A stretch of 64,000 nt of DNA from contig NZ_JAGGKT010000012.1 in the NCBI RefSeq assembly GCF_017873965.1, positions 62,001 through 126,000 of the forward strand. The letters run 5' to 3'. Every line of letters starts with the position of its first letter. Within the stretch, counting starts at the first letter, position 1. Shown piece by piece: positions 36,612 through 45,140 of this stretch. Both the position numbers and the translations under genes were made by a program. The notes under the pieces were generated by a model. That model did not search any database. It was given only the letters and a program-made list of their open reading frames with translations, and was not told where the DNA came from. This DNA comes from Ammoniphilus resinae (GTDB taxonomy: Bacteria; Bacillota; Bacilli; Aneurinibacillales; RAOX-1).

Positions 36612-37688
36612 TCATCTCATTACTTTTGTCAATGGCTGGATGTCAAGCTCATAAACTACTTTAATCTGCATCTTTTCCCAATGTCGAAACCATTCTTGTT
36701 CACTCATTGGTCTTGAAAAAGGGGTAAGGGTTAGTGTCCCAATTTGCAAGGGATCCACTTTCGATTTCTGAAGATCCTTTAACAAGTCCCTCGACTGAGC
36801 TTCTAAGTACGATATGATATCTCTCTTGAGGTCAGCAAATTGATTTCGATCACGTATATTTTTTCCTCCGAGATATTCCTCAATCCTGCCTTCTAGTTTG
36901 ACTTTCATCGTAAGGATGGAATAGTCATGATTCAATGCCATTTCAACCTTTGACCGGACTTTTCCCAGAGATACGGATAAGGATGGAAGCGCAAGTGTTT
37001 TAAGATAGTAGTTGTTGCTGATTAACTGGAATATCTGGTCTTGCCTTTTCTGAATGGAATTGATGAGTCGATCATCTTTAAATAATGCCGTACCTTCATA
37101 GGAAAAATTATCATGGTTTGCTTTAAAAATGGGCAGGACGGGATCTGCATAGGGAGAGTATAGCTTTTTCATAAATTGATGAAGATTTACGATATTGATG
37201 TCTCCTTGCTTTTCGTAGTGCTTGAACATGCGATAAAGAAAATAATCCAAATCTGGCTGCTTCGTTAGCTGATAATTGATGTAATCATCAAGATCTCCAG
37301 TCACGATAACTAGATAAAGACGTTGAGAAATAGCAGGGTCTGTCAGCACGGTGTTGACGAGTTGACGTATGCCTTTTTTGGAAATTTTCTCGTCCAAGAG
37401 CAGCATTCGAAGTTGTCCGTTTTTCAACTCACGATAATAATTCAAATTAAATTCCTTGCCGCCCTGCTTTAGCAGATGTACTTCTTGGGTTAAAAGCCGT
37501 TTTTGTTCTTTCACAAGCGGGGGAGCAAGCGTGCTGATTTTTAATTTTCCATCCCCGGTTTCTTTTATATACCAAAAAATAACGGGAGCGATTTCCTCGA
37601 TCGTATTGTTTTCCACAAAAGGAGAGCAAGCTGTCATCCCCAAAATACCTATTAATCCAATAATAAGCATGCGCTGCAACTGCTTCAT
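36612..37688 (-). CDS. Ger(x)C family germinant receptor lipoprotein (C subunit)
   Basis: 358 residues from the ATG at 37688, which overlaps the stop of the B-subunit gene by 4 bp. The lipoprotein signal ends MTACSP. The mature part follows the GerAC fold (three domains), with the C-terminal region KVDPLQIG and WEKMQIKVVYELDIQ. It is anchored on the outer face of the forespore-derived inner membrane and, with the A and B subunits, forms the receptor that senses nutrients to start germination. A longer in-frame start at 37763 would lie inside the B gene and lacks a signal sequence. Confidence 0.88.
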   Translation of the reverse strand: MKQLQRMLIIGLIGILGMTACSPFVENNTIEEIAPVIFWYIKETGDGKLKISTLAPPLVKEQKRLLTQEVHLLKQGGKEFNLNYYRELKNGQLRMLLLDEKISKKGIRQLVNTVLTDPAISQRLYLVIVTGDLDDYINYQLTKQPDLDYFLYRMFKHYEKQGDINIVNLHQFMKKLYSPYADPVLPIFKANHDNFSYEGTALFKDDRLINSIQKRQDQIFQLISNNYYLKTLALPSLSVSLGKVRSKVEMALNHDYSILTMKVKLEGRIEEYLGGKNIRDRNQFADLKRDIISYLEAQSRDLLKDLQKSKVDPLQIGTLTLTPFSRPMSEQEWFRHWEKMQIKVVYELDIQPLTKVMR

Positions 37689-38800
37689 GAGAGGCGTCCC
37701 TTCCATTTCATCACGGCTAGGAGGGAGACTGGAACAAACAGATACGTGAATGCCCCAAACCATATTTGGAGGTTCAGCAAAAGGATTTGTTTATCTCCTG
37801 ACTTCCAGAACCATTCATTAACGATCATCACACCGCTGACAATCATAAACCAACTAATCAAAAAACCGAGTCTTGTCGTCTTTTTAGTTGCTGTTCCAAC
37901 TACAACACGGGCAGCGCCATAAAAATACAAAAGGAAGATTGAAAGCCAAAATACAAGTACAACCAGATGGATGGAGATTAAGATAATCTCAATTCGTTCA
38001 AAAAAAGGAGATTGCAGGTACCGGATCATGTCAATCACCGGGAATTTGATTTTATTCAAGTAGGTAGAGCCAAAAAAGAAGAGCGAAGCTATAAATAACA
38101 ACAAATATTCCATAGTTGAAATCATATTCGCTATCGTAAAGGACTTCAATATCGTTTGTTTGGGTTTAAGCCAAGGAGCTAAAAACACTAATAATTCTGG
38201 ACCTGAAAAGGCTGACCCGATGAACAATATTCCCCTCCAAGAATCTCTCGACCACTCTGTTGGAAATAACGGATATAAATCATGAATGGCAGCTGTTGGC
38301 GGAAAGAAAAAAGGGATAAAGGCAATAAGGATCCAAAATGTACTGAAAAATACGATGACGACAAATTGAATAGTTTTTTCCATTCCTTGGCTAGCGATAT
38401 AATAACAGATTAAAAAGATAAAAAGGACAAACCAATTGGAGTTCATGGATGGGAAAATATATTGGTATACAATTTCACCTATTCCAAGGGTTAGGACAGC
38501 AATTTTAATGAATAGCAAACCCAAGCTCAAAAAAGCAAGGATCCGAACCGGTTTATCACCCAAAAGGTCTACAAATCCCTGATATCCTCCTGCATACCGA
38601 GAATGAAACCATTTTGACAATAGGAATAAGTTGATTTGTGAGAGTAATCCGACAGTTAAAATCCCCCATATCATATAAGGATGAACTAAAAAACTGGGCA
38701 TGATCAAAAGGAAGTAAAGTACTTGTATTCGGTTCATGATAAACACGGTATACACACTACCAAAGGAAGTGGTTTTGTCATATAAAGAGAAGGATGTCAT
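37685..38800 (-). CDS. GerAB-type germinant receptor permease subunit (B subunit)
   Basis: 371 residues with about ten membrane helices, APC superfamily-like fold of spore germination proteins (GerAB/ArcD family). Examples are QVLYFLLIMPSFLVHPY, NSNWFVLFIFLICYYIASQGM and TFWILIAFIPFFFPP. In the Ger receptor this subunit carries the germinant-binding pocket. It starts 4 bp after the A-subunit stop and overlaps the C-subunit gene, so the three are translationally coupled. Confidence 0.9.
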   Translation of the reverse strand: MTSFSLYDKTTSFGSVYTVFIMNRIQVLYFLLIMPSFLVHPYMIWGILTVGLLSQINLFLLSKWFHSRYAGGYQGFVDLLGDKPVRILAFLSLGLLFIKIAVLTLGIGEIVYQYIFPSMNSNWFVLFIFLICYYIASQGMEKTIQFVVIVFFSTFWILIAFIPFFFPPTAAIHDLYPLFPTEWSRDSWRGILFIGSAFSGPELLVFLAPWLKPKQTILKSFTIANMISTMEYLLLFIASLFFFGSTYLNKIKFPVIDMIRYLQSPFFERIEIILISIHLVVLVFWLSIFLLYFYGAARVVVGTATKKTTRLGFLISWFMIVSGVMIVNEWFWKSGDKQILLLNLQIWFGAFTYLFVPVSLLAVMKWKGRLS

Positions 38801-38804
38801 GCAA

Positions 38805-40268
38805 TCATCTCCTTTGCTTATATCTCCATTTTTGAAGTGGACGCAAATATTCTGGGCGAGTTTTGATATGGTTTAGCGGACCGCGTATGAAAAGGTCAAT
38901 CCAATCTCTGCCGTAAAAGGGGGCGACAGGTGCAAAATAAGGCTGTTTAAGTGACGTTAGCCGATTCAAGTGAGCCAGGATGAGGATCGTGCCGAAAGTG
39001 ATACCCACTATCCCAAGTCCCCACGCCAAGACCAGAAAACCAAATTGGATTAAGACATTCGCTTTGGTCATGAGATAATTCGGAACCAAAAAGAAGGCGA
39101 TAGCGGAGATGCCCATGAGGACAATCAATATTTTGCTTGCAAATCCAGCTTCAACAGCAGCCTGTCCAATTACAATGCCGCCAATGACTCCAAGCGTTTG
39201 ACTGGTCTTCGTGGGCATTCGCAAACTGGCTTCTTTGATAATTTCAAGAATGACGAGCATCATCAAGGCCTCCCAAAAAGGAGAAAAAGGCAGCTTACTT
39301 CTTGACTCCAATAGAACGTATAGCATCTGCAGCGGAATCATCTGATAATGATGAGTGGTCAACGCTACATAAAGAGGGATTAATACTAAAGAAATTACAA
39401 AGCTTATATACCGGATTAGACGCAAGAAACTGGCAATGCTCCAGCGGAGAAAGTAATCCTCAGGAGACTGGAATAGATGGAAAAATGTAATGGGAGCAAG
39501 CAGGGCAAAGGGAGTATTGTTTACTAAGATAGCTACTTTCCCTTCTCCCAAGGCGTATGTGCACGCATCCGGGCGATCCGTCTGCAGAAACTGCGGAAAA
39601 ATGCTATGAGGATGGTCATCCATGAATGCTGCGACTTGTGAAGAATCCAGGAACTGATCATAATTGATGGTAGAAATTTTGTTTCTAGCCTCTGAAATAA
39701 ATTCAGGATTCGTCAACCCTTCGATGTATATCAAGATGACCTGTGTTTGACTTAAATACCCAATATGAAACTTCTCTGTCTTTAATTCCGTCAAAGGTAA
39801 TCGCCTGCGGATCAGGGTAATATTGTCGTCAATCTGTTCACTGAAACTGTCTTTTGCCCCATAGATAACGGTTTCCGTGACAGATTGCTCTATGGACCGG
39901 CTTAATGGCTTCTCCAACTGAATAGTCCACCAATGACTATCCTTTGGGTTGTTAAAAACAATGGAGCCAAGCATGAGATTTTTTTTTGCATCCTCTAAAG
40001 TTGTAATTTTGTTGATTTTAGCGTTAGTAAAGCATTGGTCCATGTTGTCAGAAGAACACTGGATCAATGGTTCTATAATCGATTCATTTAGGCGTTCTTT
40101 GTCAATTAAAGTATTGATATAGATCAGTGTTATTGGTTGATCAAGAGCAGTTCTTTGTTCAACGAACTCTGCGTCATCGAGGTTTGCCAAGCTCGTTTTC
40201 AAGGCATCTAAAGCAATAACTGTCTTTTTAGGCTGATTATCATCGTTCTTGCCCTTTAAATGGAACAT
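38805..40268 (-). CDS. GerAA-type germinant receptor subunit (A subunit)
   Basis: 487 residues. A large N-terminal soluble domain (about 1-230; TLIYINTLIDKERLNESII, EGKVAILVNNTPFALLAPI) is followed by four or more membrane helices (FLRLIRYISFVISLVLIPLY, then VAFFLVPNYLM type segments). The ATG at 40268 follows GAGGG by 5 nt; the GTG at 40280 overlaps the ribosome site and is less likely. It is the first gene of an A-B-C receptor operon read leftward from a sigma-G-type promoter. It lies inside the spoVK element. Forespore DNA keeps the element, so expression there is not prevented. Confidence 0.9.
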   Translation of the reverse strand: MFHLKGKNDDNQPKKTVIALDALKTSLANLDDAEFVEQRTALDQPITLIYINTLIDKERLNESIIEPLIQCSSDNMDQCFTNAKINKITTLEDAKKNLMLGSIVFNNPKDSHWWTIQLEKPLSRSIEQSVTETVIYGAKDSFSEQIDDNITLIRRRLPLTELKTEKFHIGYLSQTQVILIYIEGLTNPEFISEARNKISTINYDQFLDSSQVAAFMDDHPHSIFPQFLQTDRPDACTYALGEGKVAILVNNTPFALLAPITFFHLFQSPEDYFLRWSIASFLRLIRYISFVISLVLIPLYVALTTHHYQMIPLQMLYVLLESRSKLPFSPFWEALMMLVILEIIKEASLRMPTKTSQTLGVIGGIVIGQAAVEAGFASKILIVLMGISAIAFFLVPNYLMTKANVLIQFGFLVLAWGLGIVGITFGTILILAHLNRLTSLKQPYFAPVAPFYGRDWIDLFIRGPLNHIKTRPEYLRPLQKWRYKQRR

Positions 40269-40305
40269 ATTTACCCTCACAGAGAATTAGAATTTTTTCT
40301 GATCT

Positions 40306-40335
40306 TATTATGAAGCATATGTTTTCAGTTCATCC
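40306..40335 (-). promoter_or_regulatory. Sigma-G-type forespore promoter of the ger operon
   Basis: On the minus strand GGATG, 18-bp spacer, CATAATA, matching the forespore consensus gnATR-N18-cAtnnTA. It is about 40 bp upstream of the A-subunit start. Confidence 0.6.
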
Positions 40336-40443
40336 ATTAACGGTTTGTCAGGACTTTATTTATTCCGCTATCGGGTGTCTTTAGCTCAATAAACAGGAGA
40401 TTATTCTGAAGGATTACCAGAAAGTAAAATTAATCGGACAAAG

Positions 40444-40472
40444 AAAAAGCCCGACTTTCGCAGAGTCGGACT
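40444..40472 (-). terminator. Terminator-like hairpin upstream of the ger operon
   Basis: On the minus strand AGTCCGACT pairs with AGTCGGGCT (40464-40472 with 40448-40456), followed by T5. It would stop leftward transcripts entering the ger operon. The remainder of 40340-40760 has no supported gene. Confidence 0.65.
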
Positions 40473-40766
40473 CAAAAGTTATAAGCGAGTTAAAACACAT
40501 AAAAAATTCAATCAATCGGAAAGAAAACGTCTCCCGCTGACTGCCTCCGTTATGCCCGAAGAAAATTATATGAGGCAAGTCTTGTTTTTTGAATTCAAGA
40601 ACAAGATGTCAAAGAAGAAACAGAGTATAAGAACCAATCTTGAGATTGGTCTTAATCCCTTTTATTAGGAAGTGAAAACCTAGGATGATAATCATTCATC
40701 CTTAAGTAAAAAATCGCATAGGACTACCCCATTTTCCCATATTGATGTATCAAGGGAGGGGATCTA

Positions 40767-40928
40767 ATGAAAAGGTCTAGAAATAAATTCAGCATACTTG
40801 AAATCCATCCGAATAACGGACCAACATTAGAAGAACTGCAACCCAAAATTAAGGAATGGATTACAGAAGTATTGAAAATTTCCCAAAGGTTAGATTACGA
40901 AAGCTTAAAAAAGGACAACAATGGCTAA
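40767..40928 (+). CDS. 53-residue small protein directly before the recombinase
   Basis: ATG after GGGAGGGG. Sequence begins MKRSRNKFSILEIHP and continues EELQPKIKEWITEVLKISQRL, helical and highly charged with a basic start. I find no family. It stops 30 bp before the serine recombinase start, in the same direction and probably on one transcript. Its size and place are like recombination directionality factors of sporulation elements (SprB of SPbeta is also under 60 residues). That function is inference only. Confidence 0.55.
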   Translation: MKRSRNKFSILEIHPNNGPTLEELQPKIKEWITEVLKISQRLDYESLKKDNNG

Positions 40929-40958
40929 TTGTAATAATGATATGCTAGGGGTGTTCAA

Positions 40959-42635
40959 ATGATTAAAAAAGTTCAAGGCTCTATTAAATATCCTAATGAT
41001 GAATTAATGGTCTTAGTTGAACAAATTAAGGCCATTATTTATGTTCGTGTATCTACAGCTGATCAAGCGATTCATGGATATTCCTTAGAATCACAGATGG
41101 AAAGGTGTATTAAACATGCAAAGGAGAAGTTTAATTATACTGAATGCCAACTAATGGTCGTTATCGAGCCTGGAGAGCAGGGAGATAACCCGGATCGACC
41201 TGGGTTGAATCATGTTTTATATCTTTTAGAAAACAGCGTTGGTAGGAAATTAGTTATTCTTCATCCAGACCGATTGAGTAGGTACTTGGCGTTACAAACA
41301 GAGATTACTCAACGTGTTTGGAATGCAGGTTGTGATCTCGAATTTGTAGAATTTCAGGTGGATCCAAATAACCCGGAGTCTATGTTAATGTACAATATAC
41401 AGGGCTCAATTGCACAATACAATAAAGCAAAAATACTTGCTAATTCCAAACGTGGAAGAAAACAAATGATTAAAAACGGAAAAATTCCAGGAATAAACCG
41501 GGTTTATGGGTATAAGTATGATAAGGATCTTGATACCCTTGTGGAGGATCCATATGAAAAAGAAGTATATTTAAAAATGGTTGACTGGATGATAAATGGA
41601 AAAGACGGAGAAGAAATGACGTGTACTAAGATAGCTATAGAGCTTTGTAAACAAGATGTTCCAGGCCCTAAGGGACCAATATGGTATCAGACTACTGTAA
41701 GTAGGATACTCCATAATGATATTTATTTAGGTAAATTTTATTATGGAAAAACAGAGATTGTTCAACAGAAAGGAAAAAAAATAATTGTCGAGAAACCTAG
41801 AGAGGAATGGCTAGAAATTGAAATTCCGCGCTACATTAGTGAAGATGATTTTAATAAAGTTCAAATTAAACTAAGAAATTTAATTAAAAAAAATAGGGGT
41901 CGAGAAACACAGAATTATATTCTCAAAGGAATTTGTCGCTGCGGAAGATGTGGTGGAGCACTTGTTGCAGGACCGCCAAGTCGTTTGAAAAACGGGACGT
42001 TATTTTACTATACATGTGTAAATAAAGCCAAGAAGGGGTTTCGAACCGGAACAGGTGAAGCAGTTAATGTTTGCCGCGGGCGGAATTGGAGGCAGGACGT
42101 AATTGATGATTACGTTTGGAAATATTTAAAGCAATATATACAAAATCCAGATCAAATTATTAAAGAAATTCTTGACCAACAAGATGATATTAATAAACTT
42201 GAGGAATTGAATTTAAAGGAAGAAAATCTCTTAAGAGTAATTGAGAAAAAACAAAAAGAGCGTAAAAAATACCAACAATTGTTTGTGAAGGATTTAATTA
42301 CAGAAACAGAATTAGAGGGAAATTTAAAGCCACTTAATGGGGAAGTACAACAACTCGAAGTTGAACTTGAATTTATACGTAATACAAAGAATCGTGCCAA
42401 AGAAAAGCAAAACGATTTGGGAAGAATAAAGGAAACAATTAAAAAGTATCAAAGTACTTTATCAGACCTGACTATTGAAACCAAAAGGAAGTTGGTTCAG
42501 ATTTTAGTGAGCAAAGTCATTTTGAATGAAGATACTATACAAATTGTGACTAGGTGGAAACCAGAAAATGATGGGCAAAATTCTACCCATCCGCATAGTA
42601 ATTCAAACCCTCGTCAAAGGGTTGGAGGATTATAA
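40959..42635 (+). CDS. Large serine recombinase of the spoVK element (SpoIVCA-type)
   Basis: 558 residues. N-terminal resolvase domain with the catalytic Ser in YVRVSTADQ and active-site Arg in LHPDRLSRY; recombinase domain (GIPGINRVYGYKYDKD region, ISEDDFNKVQ); zinc ribbon (CRCGRCGGALVAGPP ... YYTCVN ... NVCRGR); then a long coiled coil (about 385-480) needed for synapsis control. SpoIVCA, which removes skin from sigK, has the same plan at 500 residues. It sits at the right tip and its last six codons lie past the core AA, in spoVK DNA, so its own 3' end changes on excision. Adjacent to a split sporulation gene, it is the obvious excision enzyme. Confidence 0.92.
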   Translation: MIKKVQGSIKYPNDELMVLVEQIKAIIYVRVSTADQAIHGYSLESQMERCIKHAKEKFNYTECQLMVVIEPGEQGDNPDRPGLNHVLYLLENSVGRKLVILHPDRLSRYLALQTEITQRVWNAGCDLEFVEFQVDPNNPESMLMYNIQGSIAQYNKAKILANSKRGRKQMIKNGKIPGINRVYGYKYDKDLDTLVEDPYEKEVYLKMVDWMINGKDGEEMTCTKIAIELCKQDVPGPKGPIWYQTTVSRILHNDIYLGKFYYGKTEIVQQKGKKIIVEKPREEWLEIEIPRYISEDDFNKVQIKLRNLIKKNRGRETQNYILKGICRCGRCGGALVAGPPSRLKNGTLFYYTCVNKAKKGFRTGTGEAVNVCRGRNWRQDVIDDYVWKYLKQYIQNPDQIIKEILDQQDDINKLEELNLKEENLLRVIEKKQKERKKYQQLFVKDLITETELEGNLKPLNGEVQQLEVELEFIRNTKNRAKEKQNDLGRIKETIKKYQSTLSDLTIETKRKLVQILVSKVILNEDTIQIVTRWKPENDGQNSTHPHSNSNPRQRVGGL

Positions 42636-42640
42636 GACGG
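42592..42640 (+). other. Right attachment site (attR) of the spoVK intervening element
   Basis: The element arm 42592-42615 ends AATTCAAACCCTCGTC, then core AA at 42616-42617, then spoVK sequence AGGGTTGGAGG. The arm mirrors 9186-9209 at 21 of 24 positions. Confidence 0.8.
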
Positions 42641-43026
42641 ATTTTGTCCTTATTCTTGCTGGTTACTCCAACGAAATGGACGAATTTTTAAATTCGAATC
42701 CAGGGCTCCCATCCCGTTTTCCAATCCAGGTCTCTTTTCCTGATTATCGTTTGGATGAACTGATGCAAATTGCCGAGATGATGCTTGAACAACGGGAATA
42801 TCAGCTCTCCTCTTATGCCAGACAAAAACTAAGGAAACATCTGCAAAACCAGATGCACCATCCCCATCGCCGGTTTAGTAATGCTCGACATGTGCGCAAT
42901 ATTATTGAGAAATCGATCCGCTATCAAGCGGTCCGATTAATTCAGAAGACGAACCCAAGTAAAGAGGATTTGATCACCATTGGTTCCGATGACTTGCATT
43001 GTGAATCATCCTCCGGATTGTGGTAA
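42616..43026 (+). CDS. spoVK: spoVK, 3' part of gene split by an intervening element
   Basis: The C-terminal 136 codons of SpoVK: KGLEDYKTDFVLILAGYSNEM, the arginine-finger region NSNPGLPSRFP, and the lid domain (RFSNARHVRNIIEKSIRYQ) to TAA at 43024. It has no start of its own; upstream in-frame codons back to 42568 are recombinase gene DNA in another frame. It completes the 5' part at 8629 exactly, with no lost or duplicated residue. In cells that still hold the element no complete SpoVK can be made. Confidence 0.92.
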   Translation, partial: KGLEDYKTDFVLILAGYSNEMDEFLNSNPGLPSRFPIQVSFPDYRLDELMQIAEMMLEQREYQLSSYARQKLRKHLQNQMHHPHRRFSNARHVRNIIEKSIRYQAVRLIQKTNPSKEDLITIGSDDLHCESSSGLW

Positions 43027-43044
43027 CGAAGACGAATAGATAGG

Positions 43045-43082
43045 AACCGGGTGAAATCTTGAAAACTTTCTCCCGGTTTTCA
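43045..43082 (+). terminator. Terminator of spoVK
   Basis: AACCGGG (43045-43051) pairs with CCCGGTT (43072-43078), with inner GAAA/TTTC pairing and a T run. Confidence 0.75.
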
Positions 43083-43187
43083 TTTGTGTCGAATCAAATC
43101 TATTTTTGTAAAATTAGGGGTTGATAGGGAAAGGAGGAATAAGGTAAGGTTGAATAAGCAGGAAAAAGTTGAAAAGAAAGGAAAAGT

Positions 43188-44279
43188 ATGACCATGCCCA
43201 CGCCAACGAGACCAGGACAAAACATACCGAGACGAAGAAGAAGAAAGAAGAAAAGGTTGCGTTTTCTTATTTTTAATGCCCTCATATTTTCTTTGATTAT
43301 AGGAATTAGTGCTGTTGGTTATGCATCATGGCGGATTGACCAGGCTTTTGACGAAATGGTTATTCCATCTACAGAAAAGGTTCAAGTTTCGAAGAGTGCT
43401 GGGGCGGTTAAGACGGTTCAGGCGGAAGCAGAACAAGAAGAGGAAAAGGACACCTTTTCGGTGTTGATCCTTGGTCGGGATTATCGTCCGGAAACAGGGA
43501 CGAACCTTACCGATGTGATGATTGTTGCGACCATTGATAAGAAAAATGGAAAAGCTTCTATGGCTTCTATTCCGCGTGATACAAAAGTGTATTTTCCTGA
43601 AATTGATCATCGAGCCAAGGCGAACGAGGCTTTTAATCTAGGTGAACATTTACGAAAACAGGAGGAAGCAGAAGGAAAACAGCCGACTGTTGATGGCTCC
43701 ATGCTGGCCAAGCAGATGGCGGAGGATGTTTTTGATATCCCGATTGACCGTTTTGTCGTCGTCGATTTCGAAAGCTTTAAAGCAATTGTCGATGCGGTAG
43801 GCGGCATTACCGTTGATGTGGAGCGGGATATGATTTACAACGACCCGAACGATGGGACACATATTAACCTCCGTGCAGGACGGCAGCACCTAAACGGGCA
43901 AAATGCCCTCAATTGGGTACGTCATCGAAAAGATGATCGAGGAGAAAATTTTTACTCTAGTGACTTTGATCGCAACCGTAGACAGAAAGAAGCAATTAAA
44001 GCGATTGCTTCTGAATTAACTTCCTTTAAAGGGGCGACTAAGCTGTTTGATGTGATGGATGCGATGGCCGACCATATCCGCACAGACCTGAGCAAAGATG
44101 AGTTGAAAAGTCTTTTCCTCAGCTTGCGGAATTTCAGTCTTGATGGGATCCAAACACTGGAAACACCAAATGTCTATTGGGACAGTGCAGAACTGCAAAC
44201 CGTCATACCGAAAGAAGATCGACAGCTAATACATGAGGAATTGCAGGATGTTTTGGAGGGGAAAGAGAAGCCAGAATAA
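43188..44279 (+). CDS. LytR-CpsA-Psr (LCP) family cell-wall glycopolymer ligase
   Basis: 363 residues. A short basic cytosolic head (RRRRRKKKR) is followed by one membrane helix, a charged linker and the extracellular LCP domain: SVLILGRDYRPETGTNLTDVMIV (Asp and Arg that hold the phosphate), SIPRDTKV, DFESFKAIVDAVGGI, and NWVRHRKDDRGENFYSSDFDRNRRQKE. LCP enzymes move teichoic acids or other glycopolymers from lipid carrier to peptidoglycan. The ATG at 43188 follows GAAAGG. It is not part of the usual B. subtilis spoVK-hflX order, so it is a lineage-specific neighbour. Confidence 0.9.
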   Translation: MTMPTPTRPGQNIPRRRRRKKKRLRFLIFNALIFSLIIGISAVGYASWRIDQAFDEMVIPSTEKVQVSKSAGAVKTVQAEAEQEEEKDTFSVLILGRDYRPETGTNLTDVMIVATIDKKNGKASMASIPRDTKVYFPEIDHRAKANEAFNLGEHLRKQEEAEGKQPTVDGSMLAKQMAEDVFDIPIDRFVVVDFESFKAIVDAVGGITVDVERDMIYNDPNDGTHINLRAGRQHLNGQNALNWVRHRKDDRGENFYSSDFDRNRRQKEAIKAIASELTSFKGATKLFDVMDAMADHIRTDLSKDELKSLFLSLRNFSLDGIQTLETPNVYWDSAELQTVIPKEDRQLIHEELQDVLEGKEKPE

Positions 44280-44312
44280 TGGCTTCTCTTTTGCTTAGTT
44301 TCGAGAGGGCTG

Positions 44313-44984
44313 TTAGGAGGAGAAAAAATATTTTTTGTATTTTCGGTAGCACTTCCGCACTAGGTTTAGTACAAAATAGGGGACAGGAACAGGAAAGTGA
44401 TAGAAGAAGGGAAGATAGATCTTAAAATAGGCTTTTTTAAGATCCTTCCATTTAGAGCAATACTCCTGTTTGTAGAAATCCGATACGTCTACCACATAAC
44501 CCCGCCCATCTTTCATCATCACATTTTTCCCATGTACGTCGTGCGGGTTTAAACCTTTTGTACGAGCATAGTCAAGTGCTTGGTCAATATCAAGAATCAC
44601 TTGCCTGGGAATCCGAAGGCCTTCATGCATACAATTATATAATGTGGTTCCATATAGGCGTTTAAGAACTAGGAAATTCTCCTGGTGATAATAGCACTTG
44701 GAATAGGCAGGGTGGTCCCCTAAACGACGATAGACCTCTATTTCCTCGGTTATTCCAGGTCTACCCGGGGCATAAATTTTGACCACCCACCCGGGGTATT
44801 CCGGATGATATAAAACAGCTGCATAATTTCCGATCCCGCACAACTTCCAAGGGGAAGGGATTTTTTCTACAACAAGAGGTTCCGTTGAATGTAAACTGGT
44901 AATTTGAATCTGGGGAAGTAATTGTGTATTAATTAGGTTTACGAAATGTTCCATTTGTTCGCCCCATTTTAAATCCATTTCCAT
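44313..44984 (-). CDS. Small protein-kinase-like protein (YrzF-type)
   Basis: 223 residues. Eukaryotic-like or RIO-like kinase core: nucleotide lobe Lys in WVVKIYAP, catalytic loop PHDVHGKNVMM (H-x-D replaced by HDVHGKN, with the catalytic Asp and Asn kept) and metal Asp in VVDVSDFYK. The C-terminal lobe is short and basic. Similar small kinases exist in B. subtilis (YrzF/YbdM). The target is unknown. It is convergent with the LCP gene and 34 bp away. A later start codon at about 44954 (MEHFVN) is possible. Confidence 0.7.
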   Translation of the reverse strand: MEMDLKWGEQMEHFVNLINTQLLPQIQITSLHSTEPLVVEKIPSPWKLCGIGNYAAVLYHPEYPGWVVKIYAPGRPGITEEIEVYRRLGDHPAYSKCYYHQENFLVLKRLYGTTLYNCMHEGLRIPRQVILDIDQALDYARTKGLNPHDVHGKNVMMKDGRGYVVDVSDFYKQEYCSKWKDLKKAYFKIYLPFFYHFPVPVPYFVLNLVRKCYRKYKKYFFSS

Positions 44985-45140
44985 CTGACAATAACATGAT
45001 TATGTTGGGCTTTGCAAGATGGGAACTTTGCTTGAATCTTGCTACCCTGATACGTTGAACCACTAGAAAAAGAGCATTATAATAAATAAGCATATTCCCA
45101 TCTTTTGGCTTTAAGGGAATCGAAGGGCAGGGCGATAAAT

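Noticed and set aside
40700-40766. Sigma-E promoter for the recombinase operon
   Set aside because: CCATATTGAT resembles a -10 only loosely and no good -35 was found; not supportable.
42568-42615. Independent start for the spoVK 3' fragment
   Set aside because: The extra codons lie in recombinase DNA in another frame and lack a ribosome site; the fragment is only meaningful joined to the 5' half.
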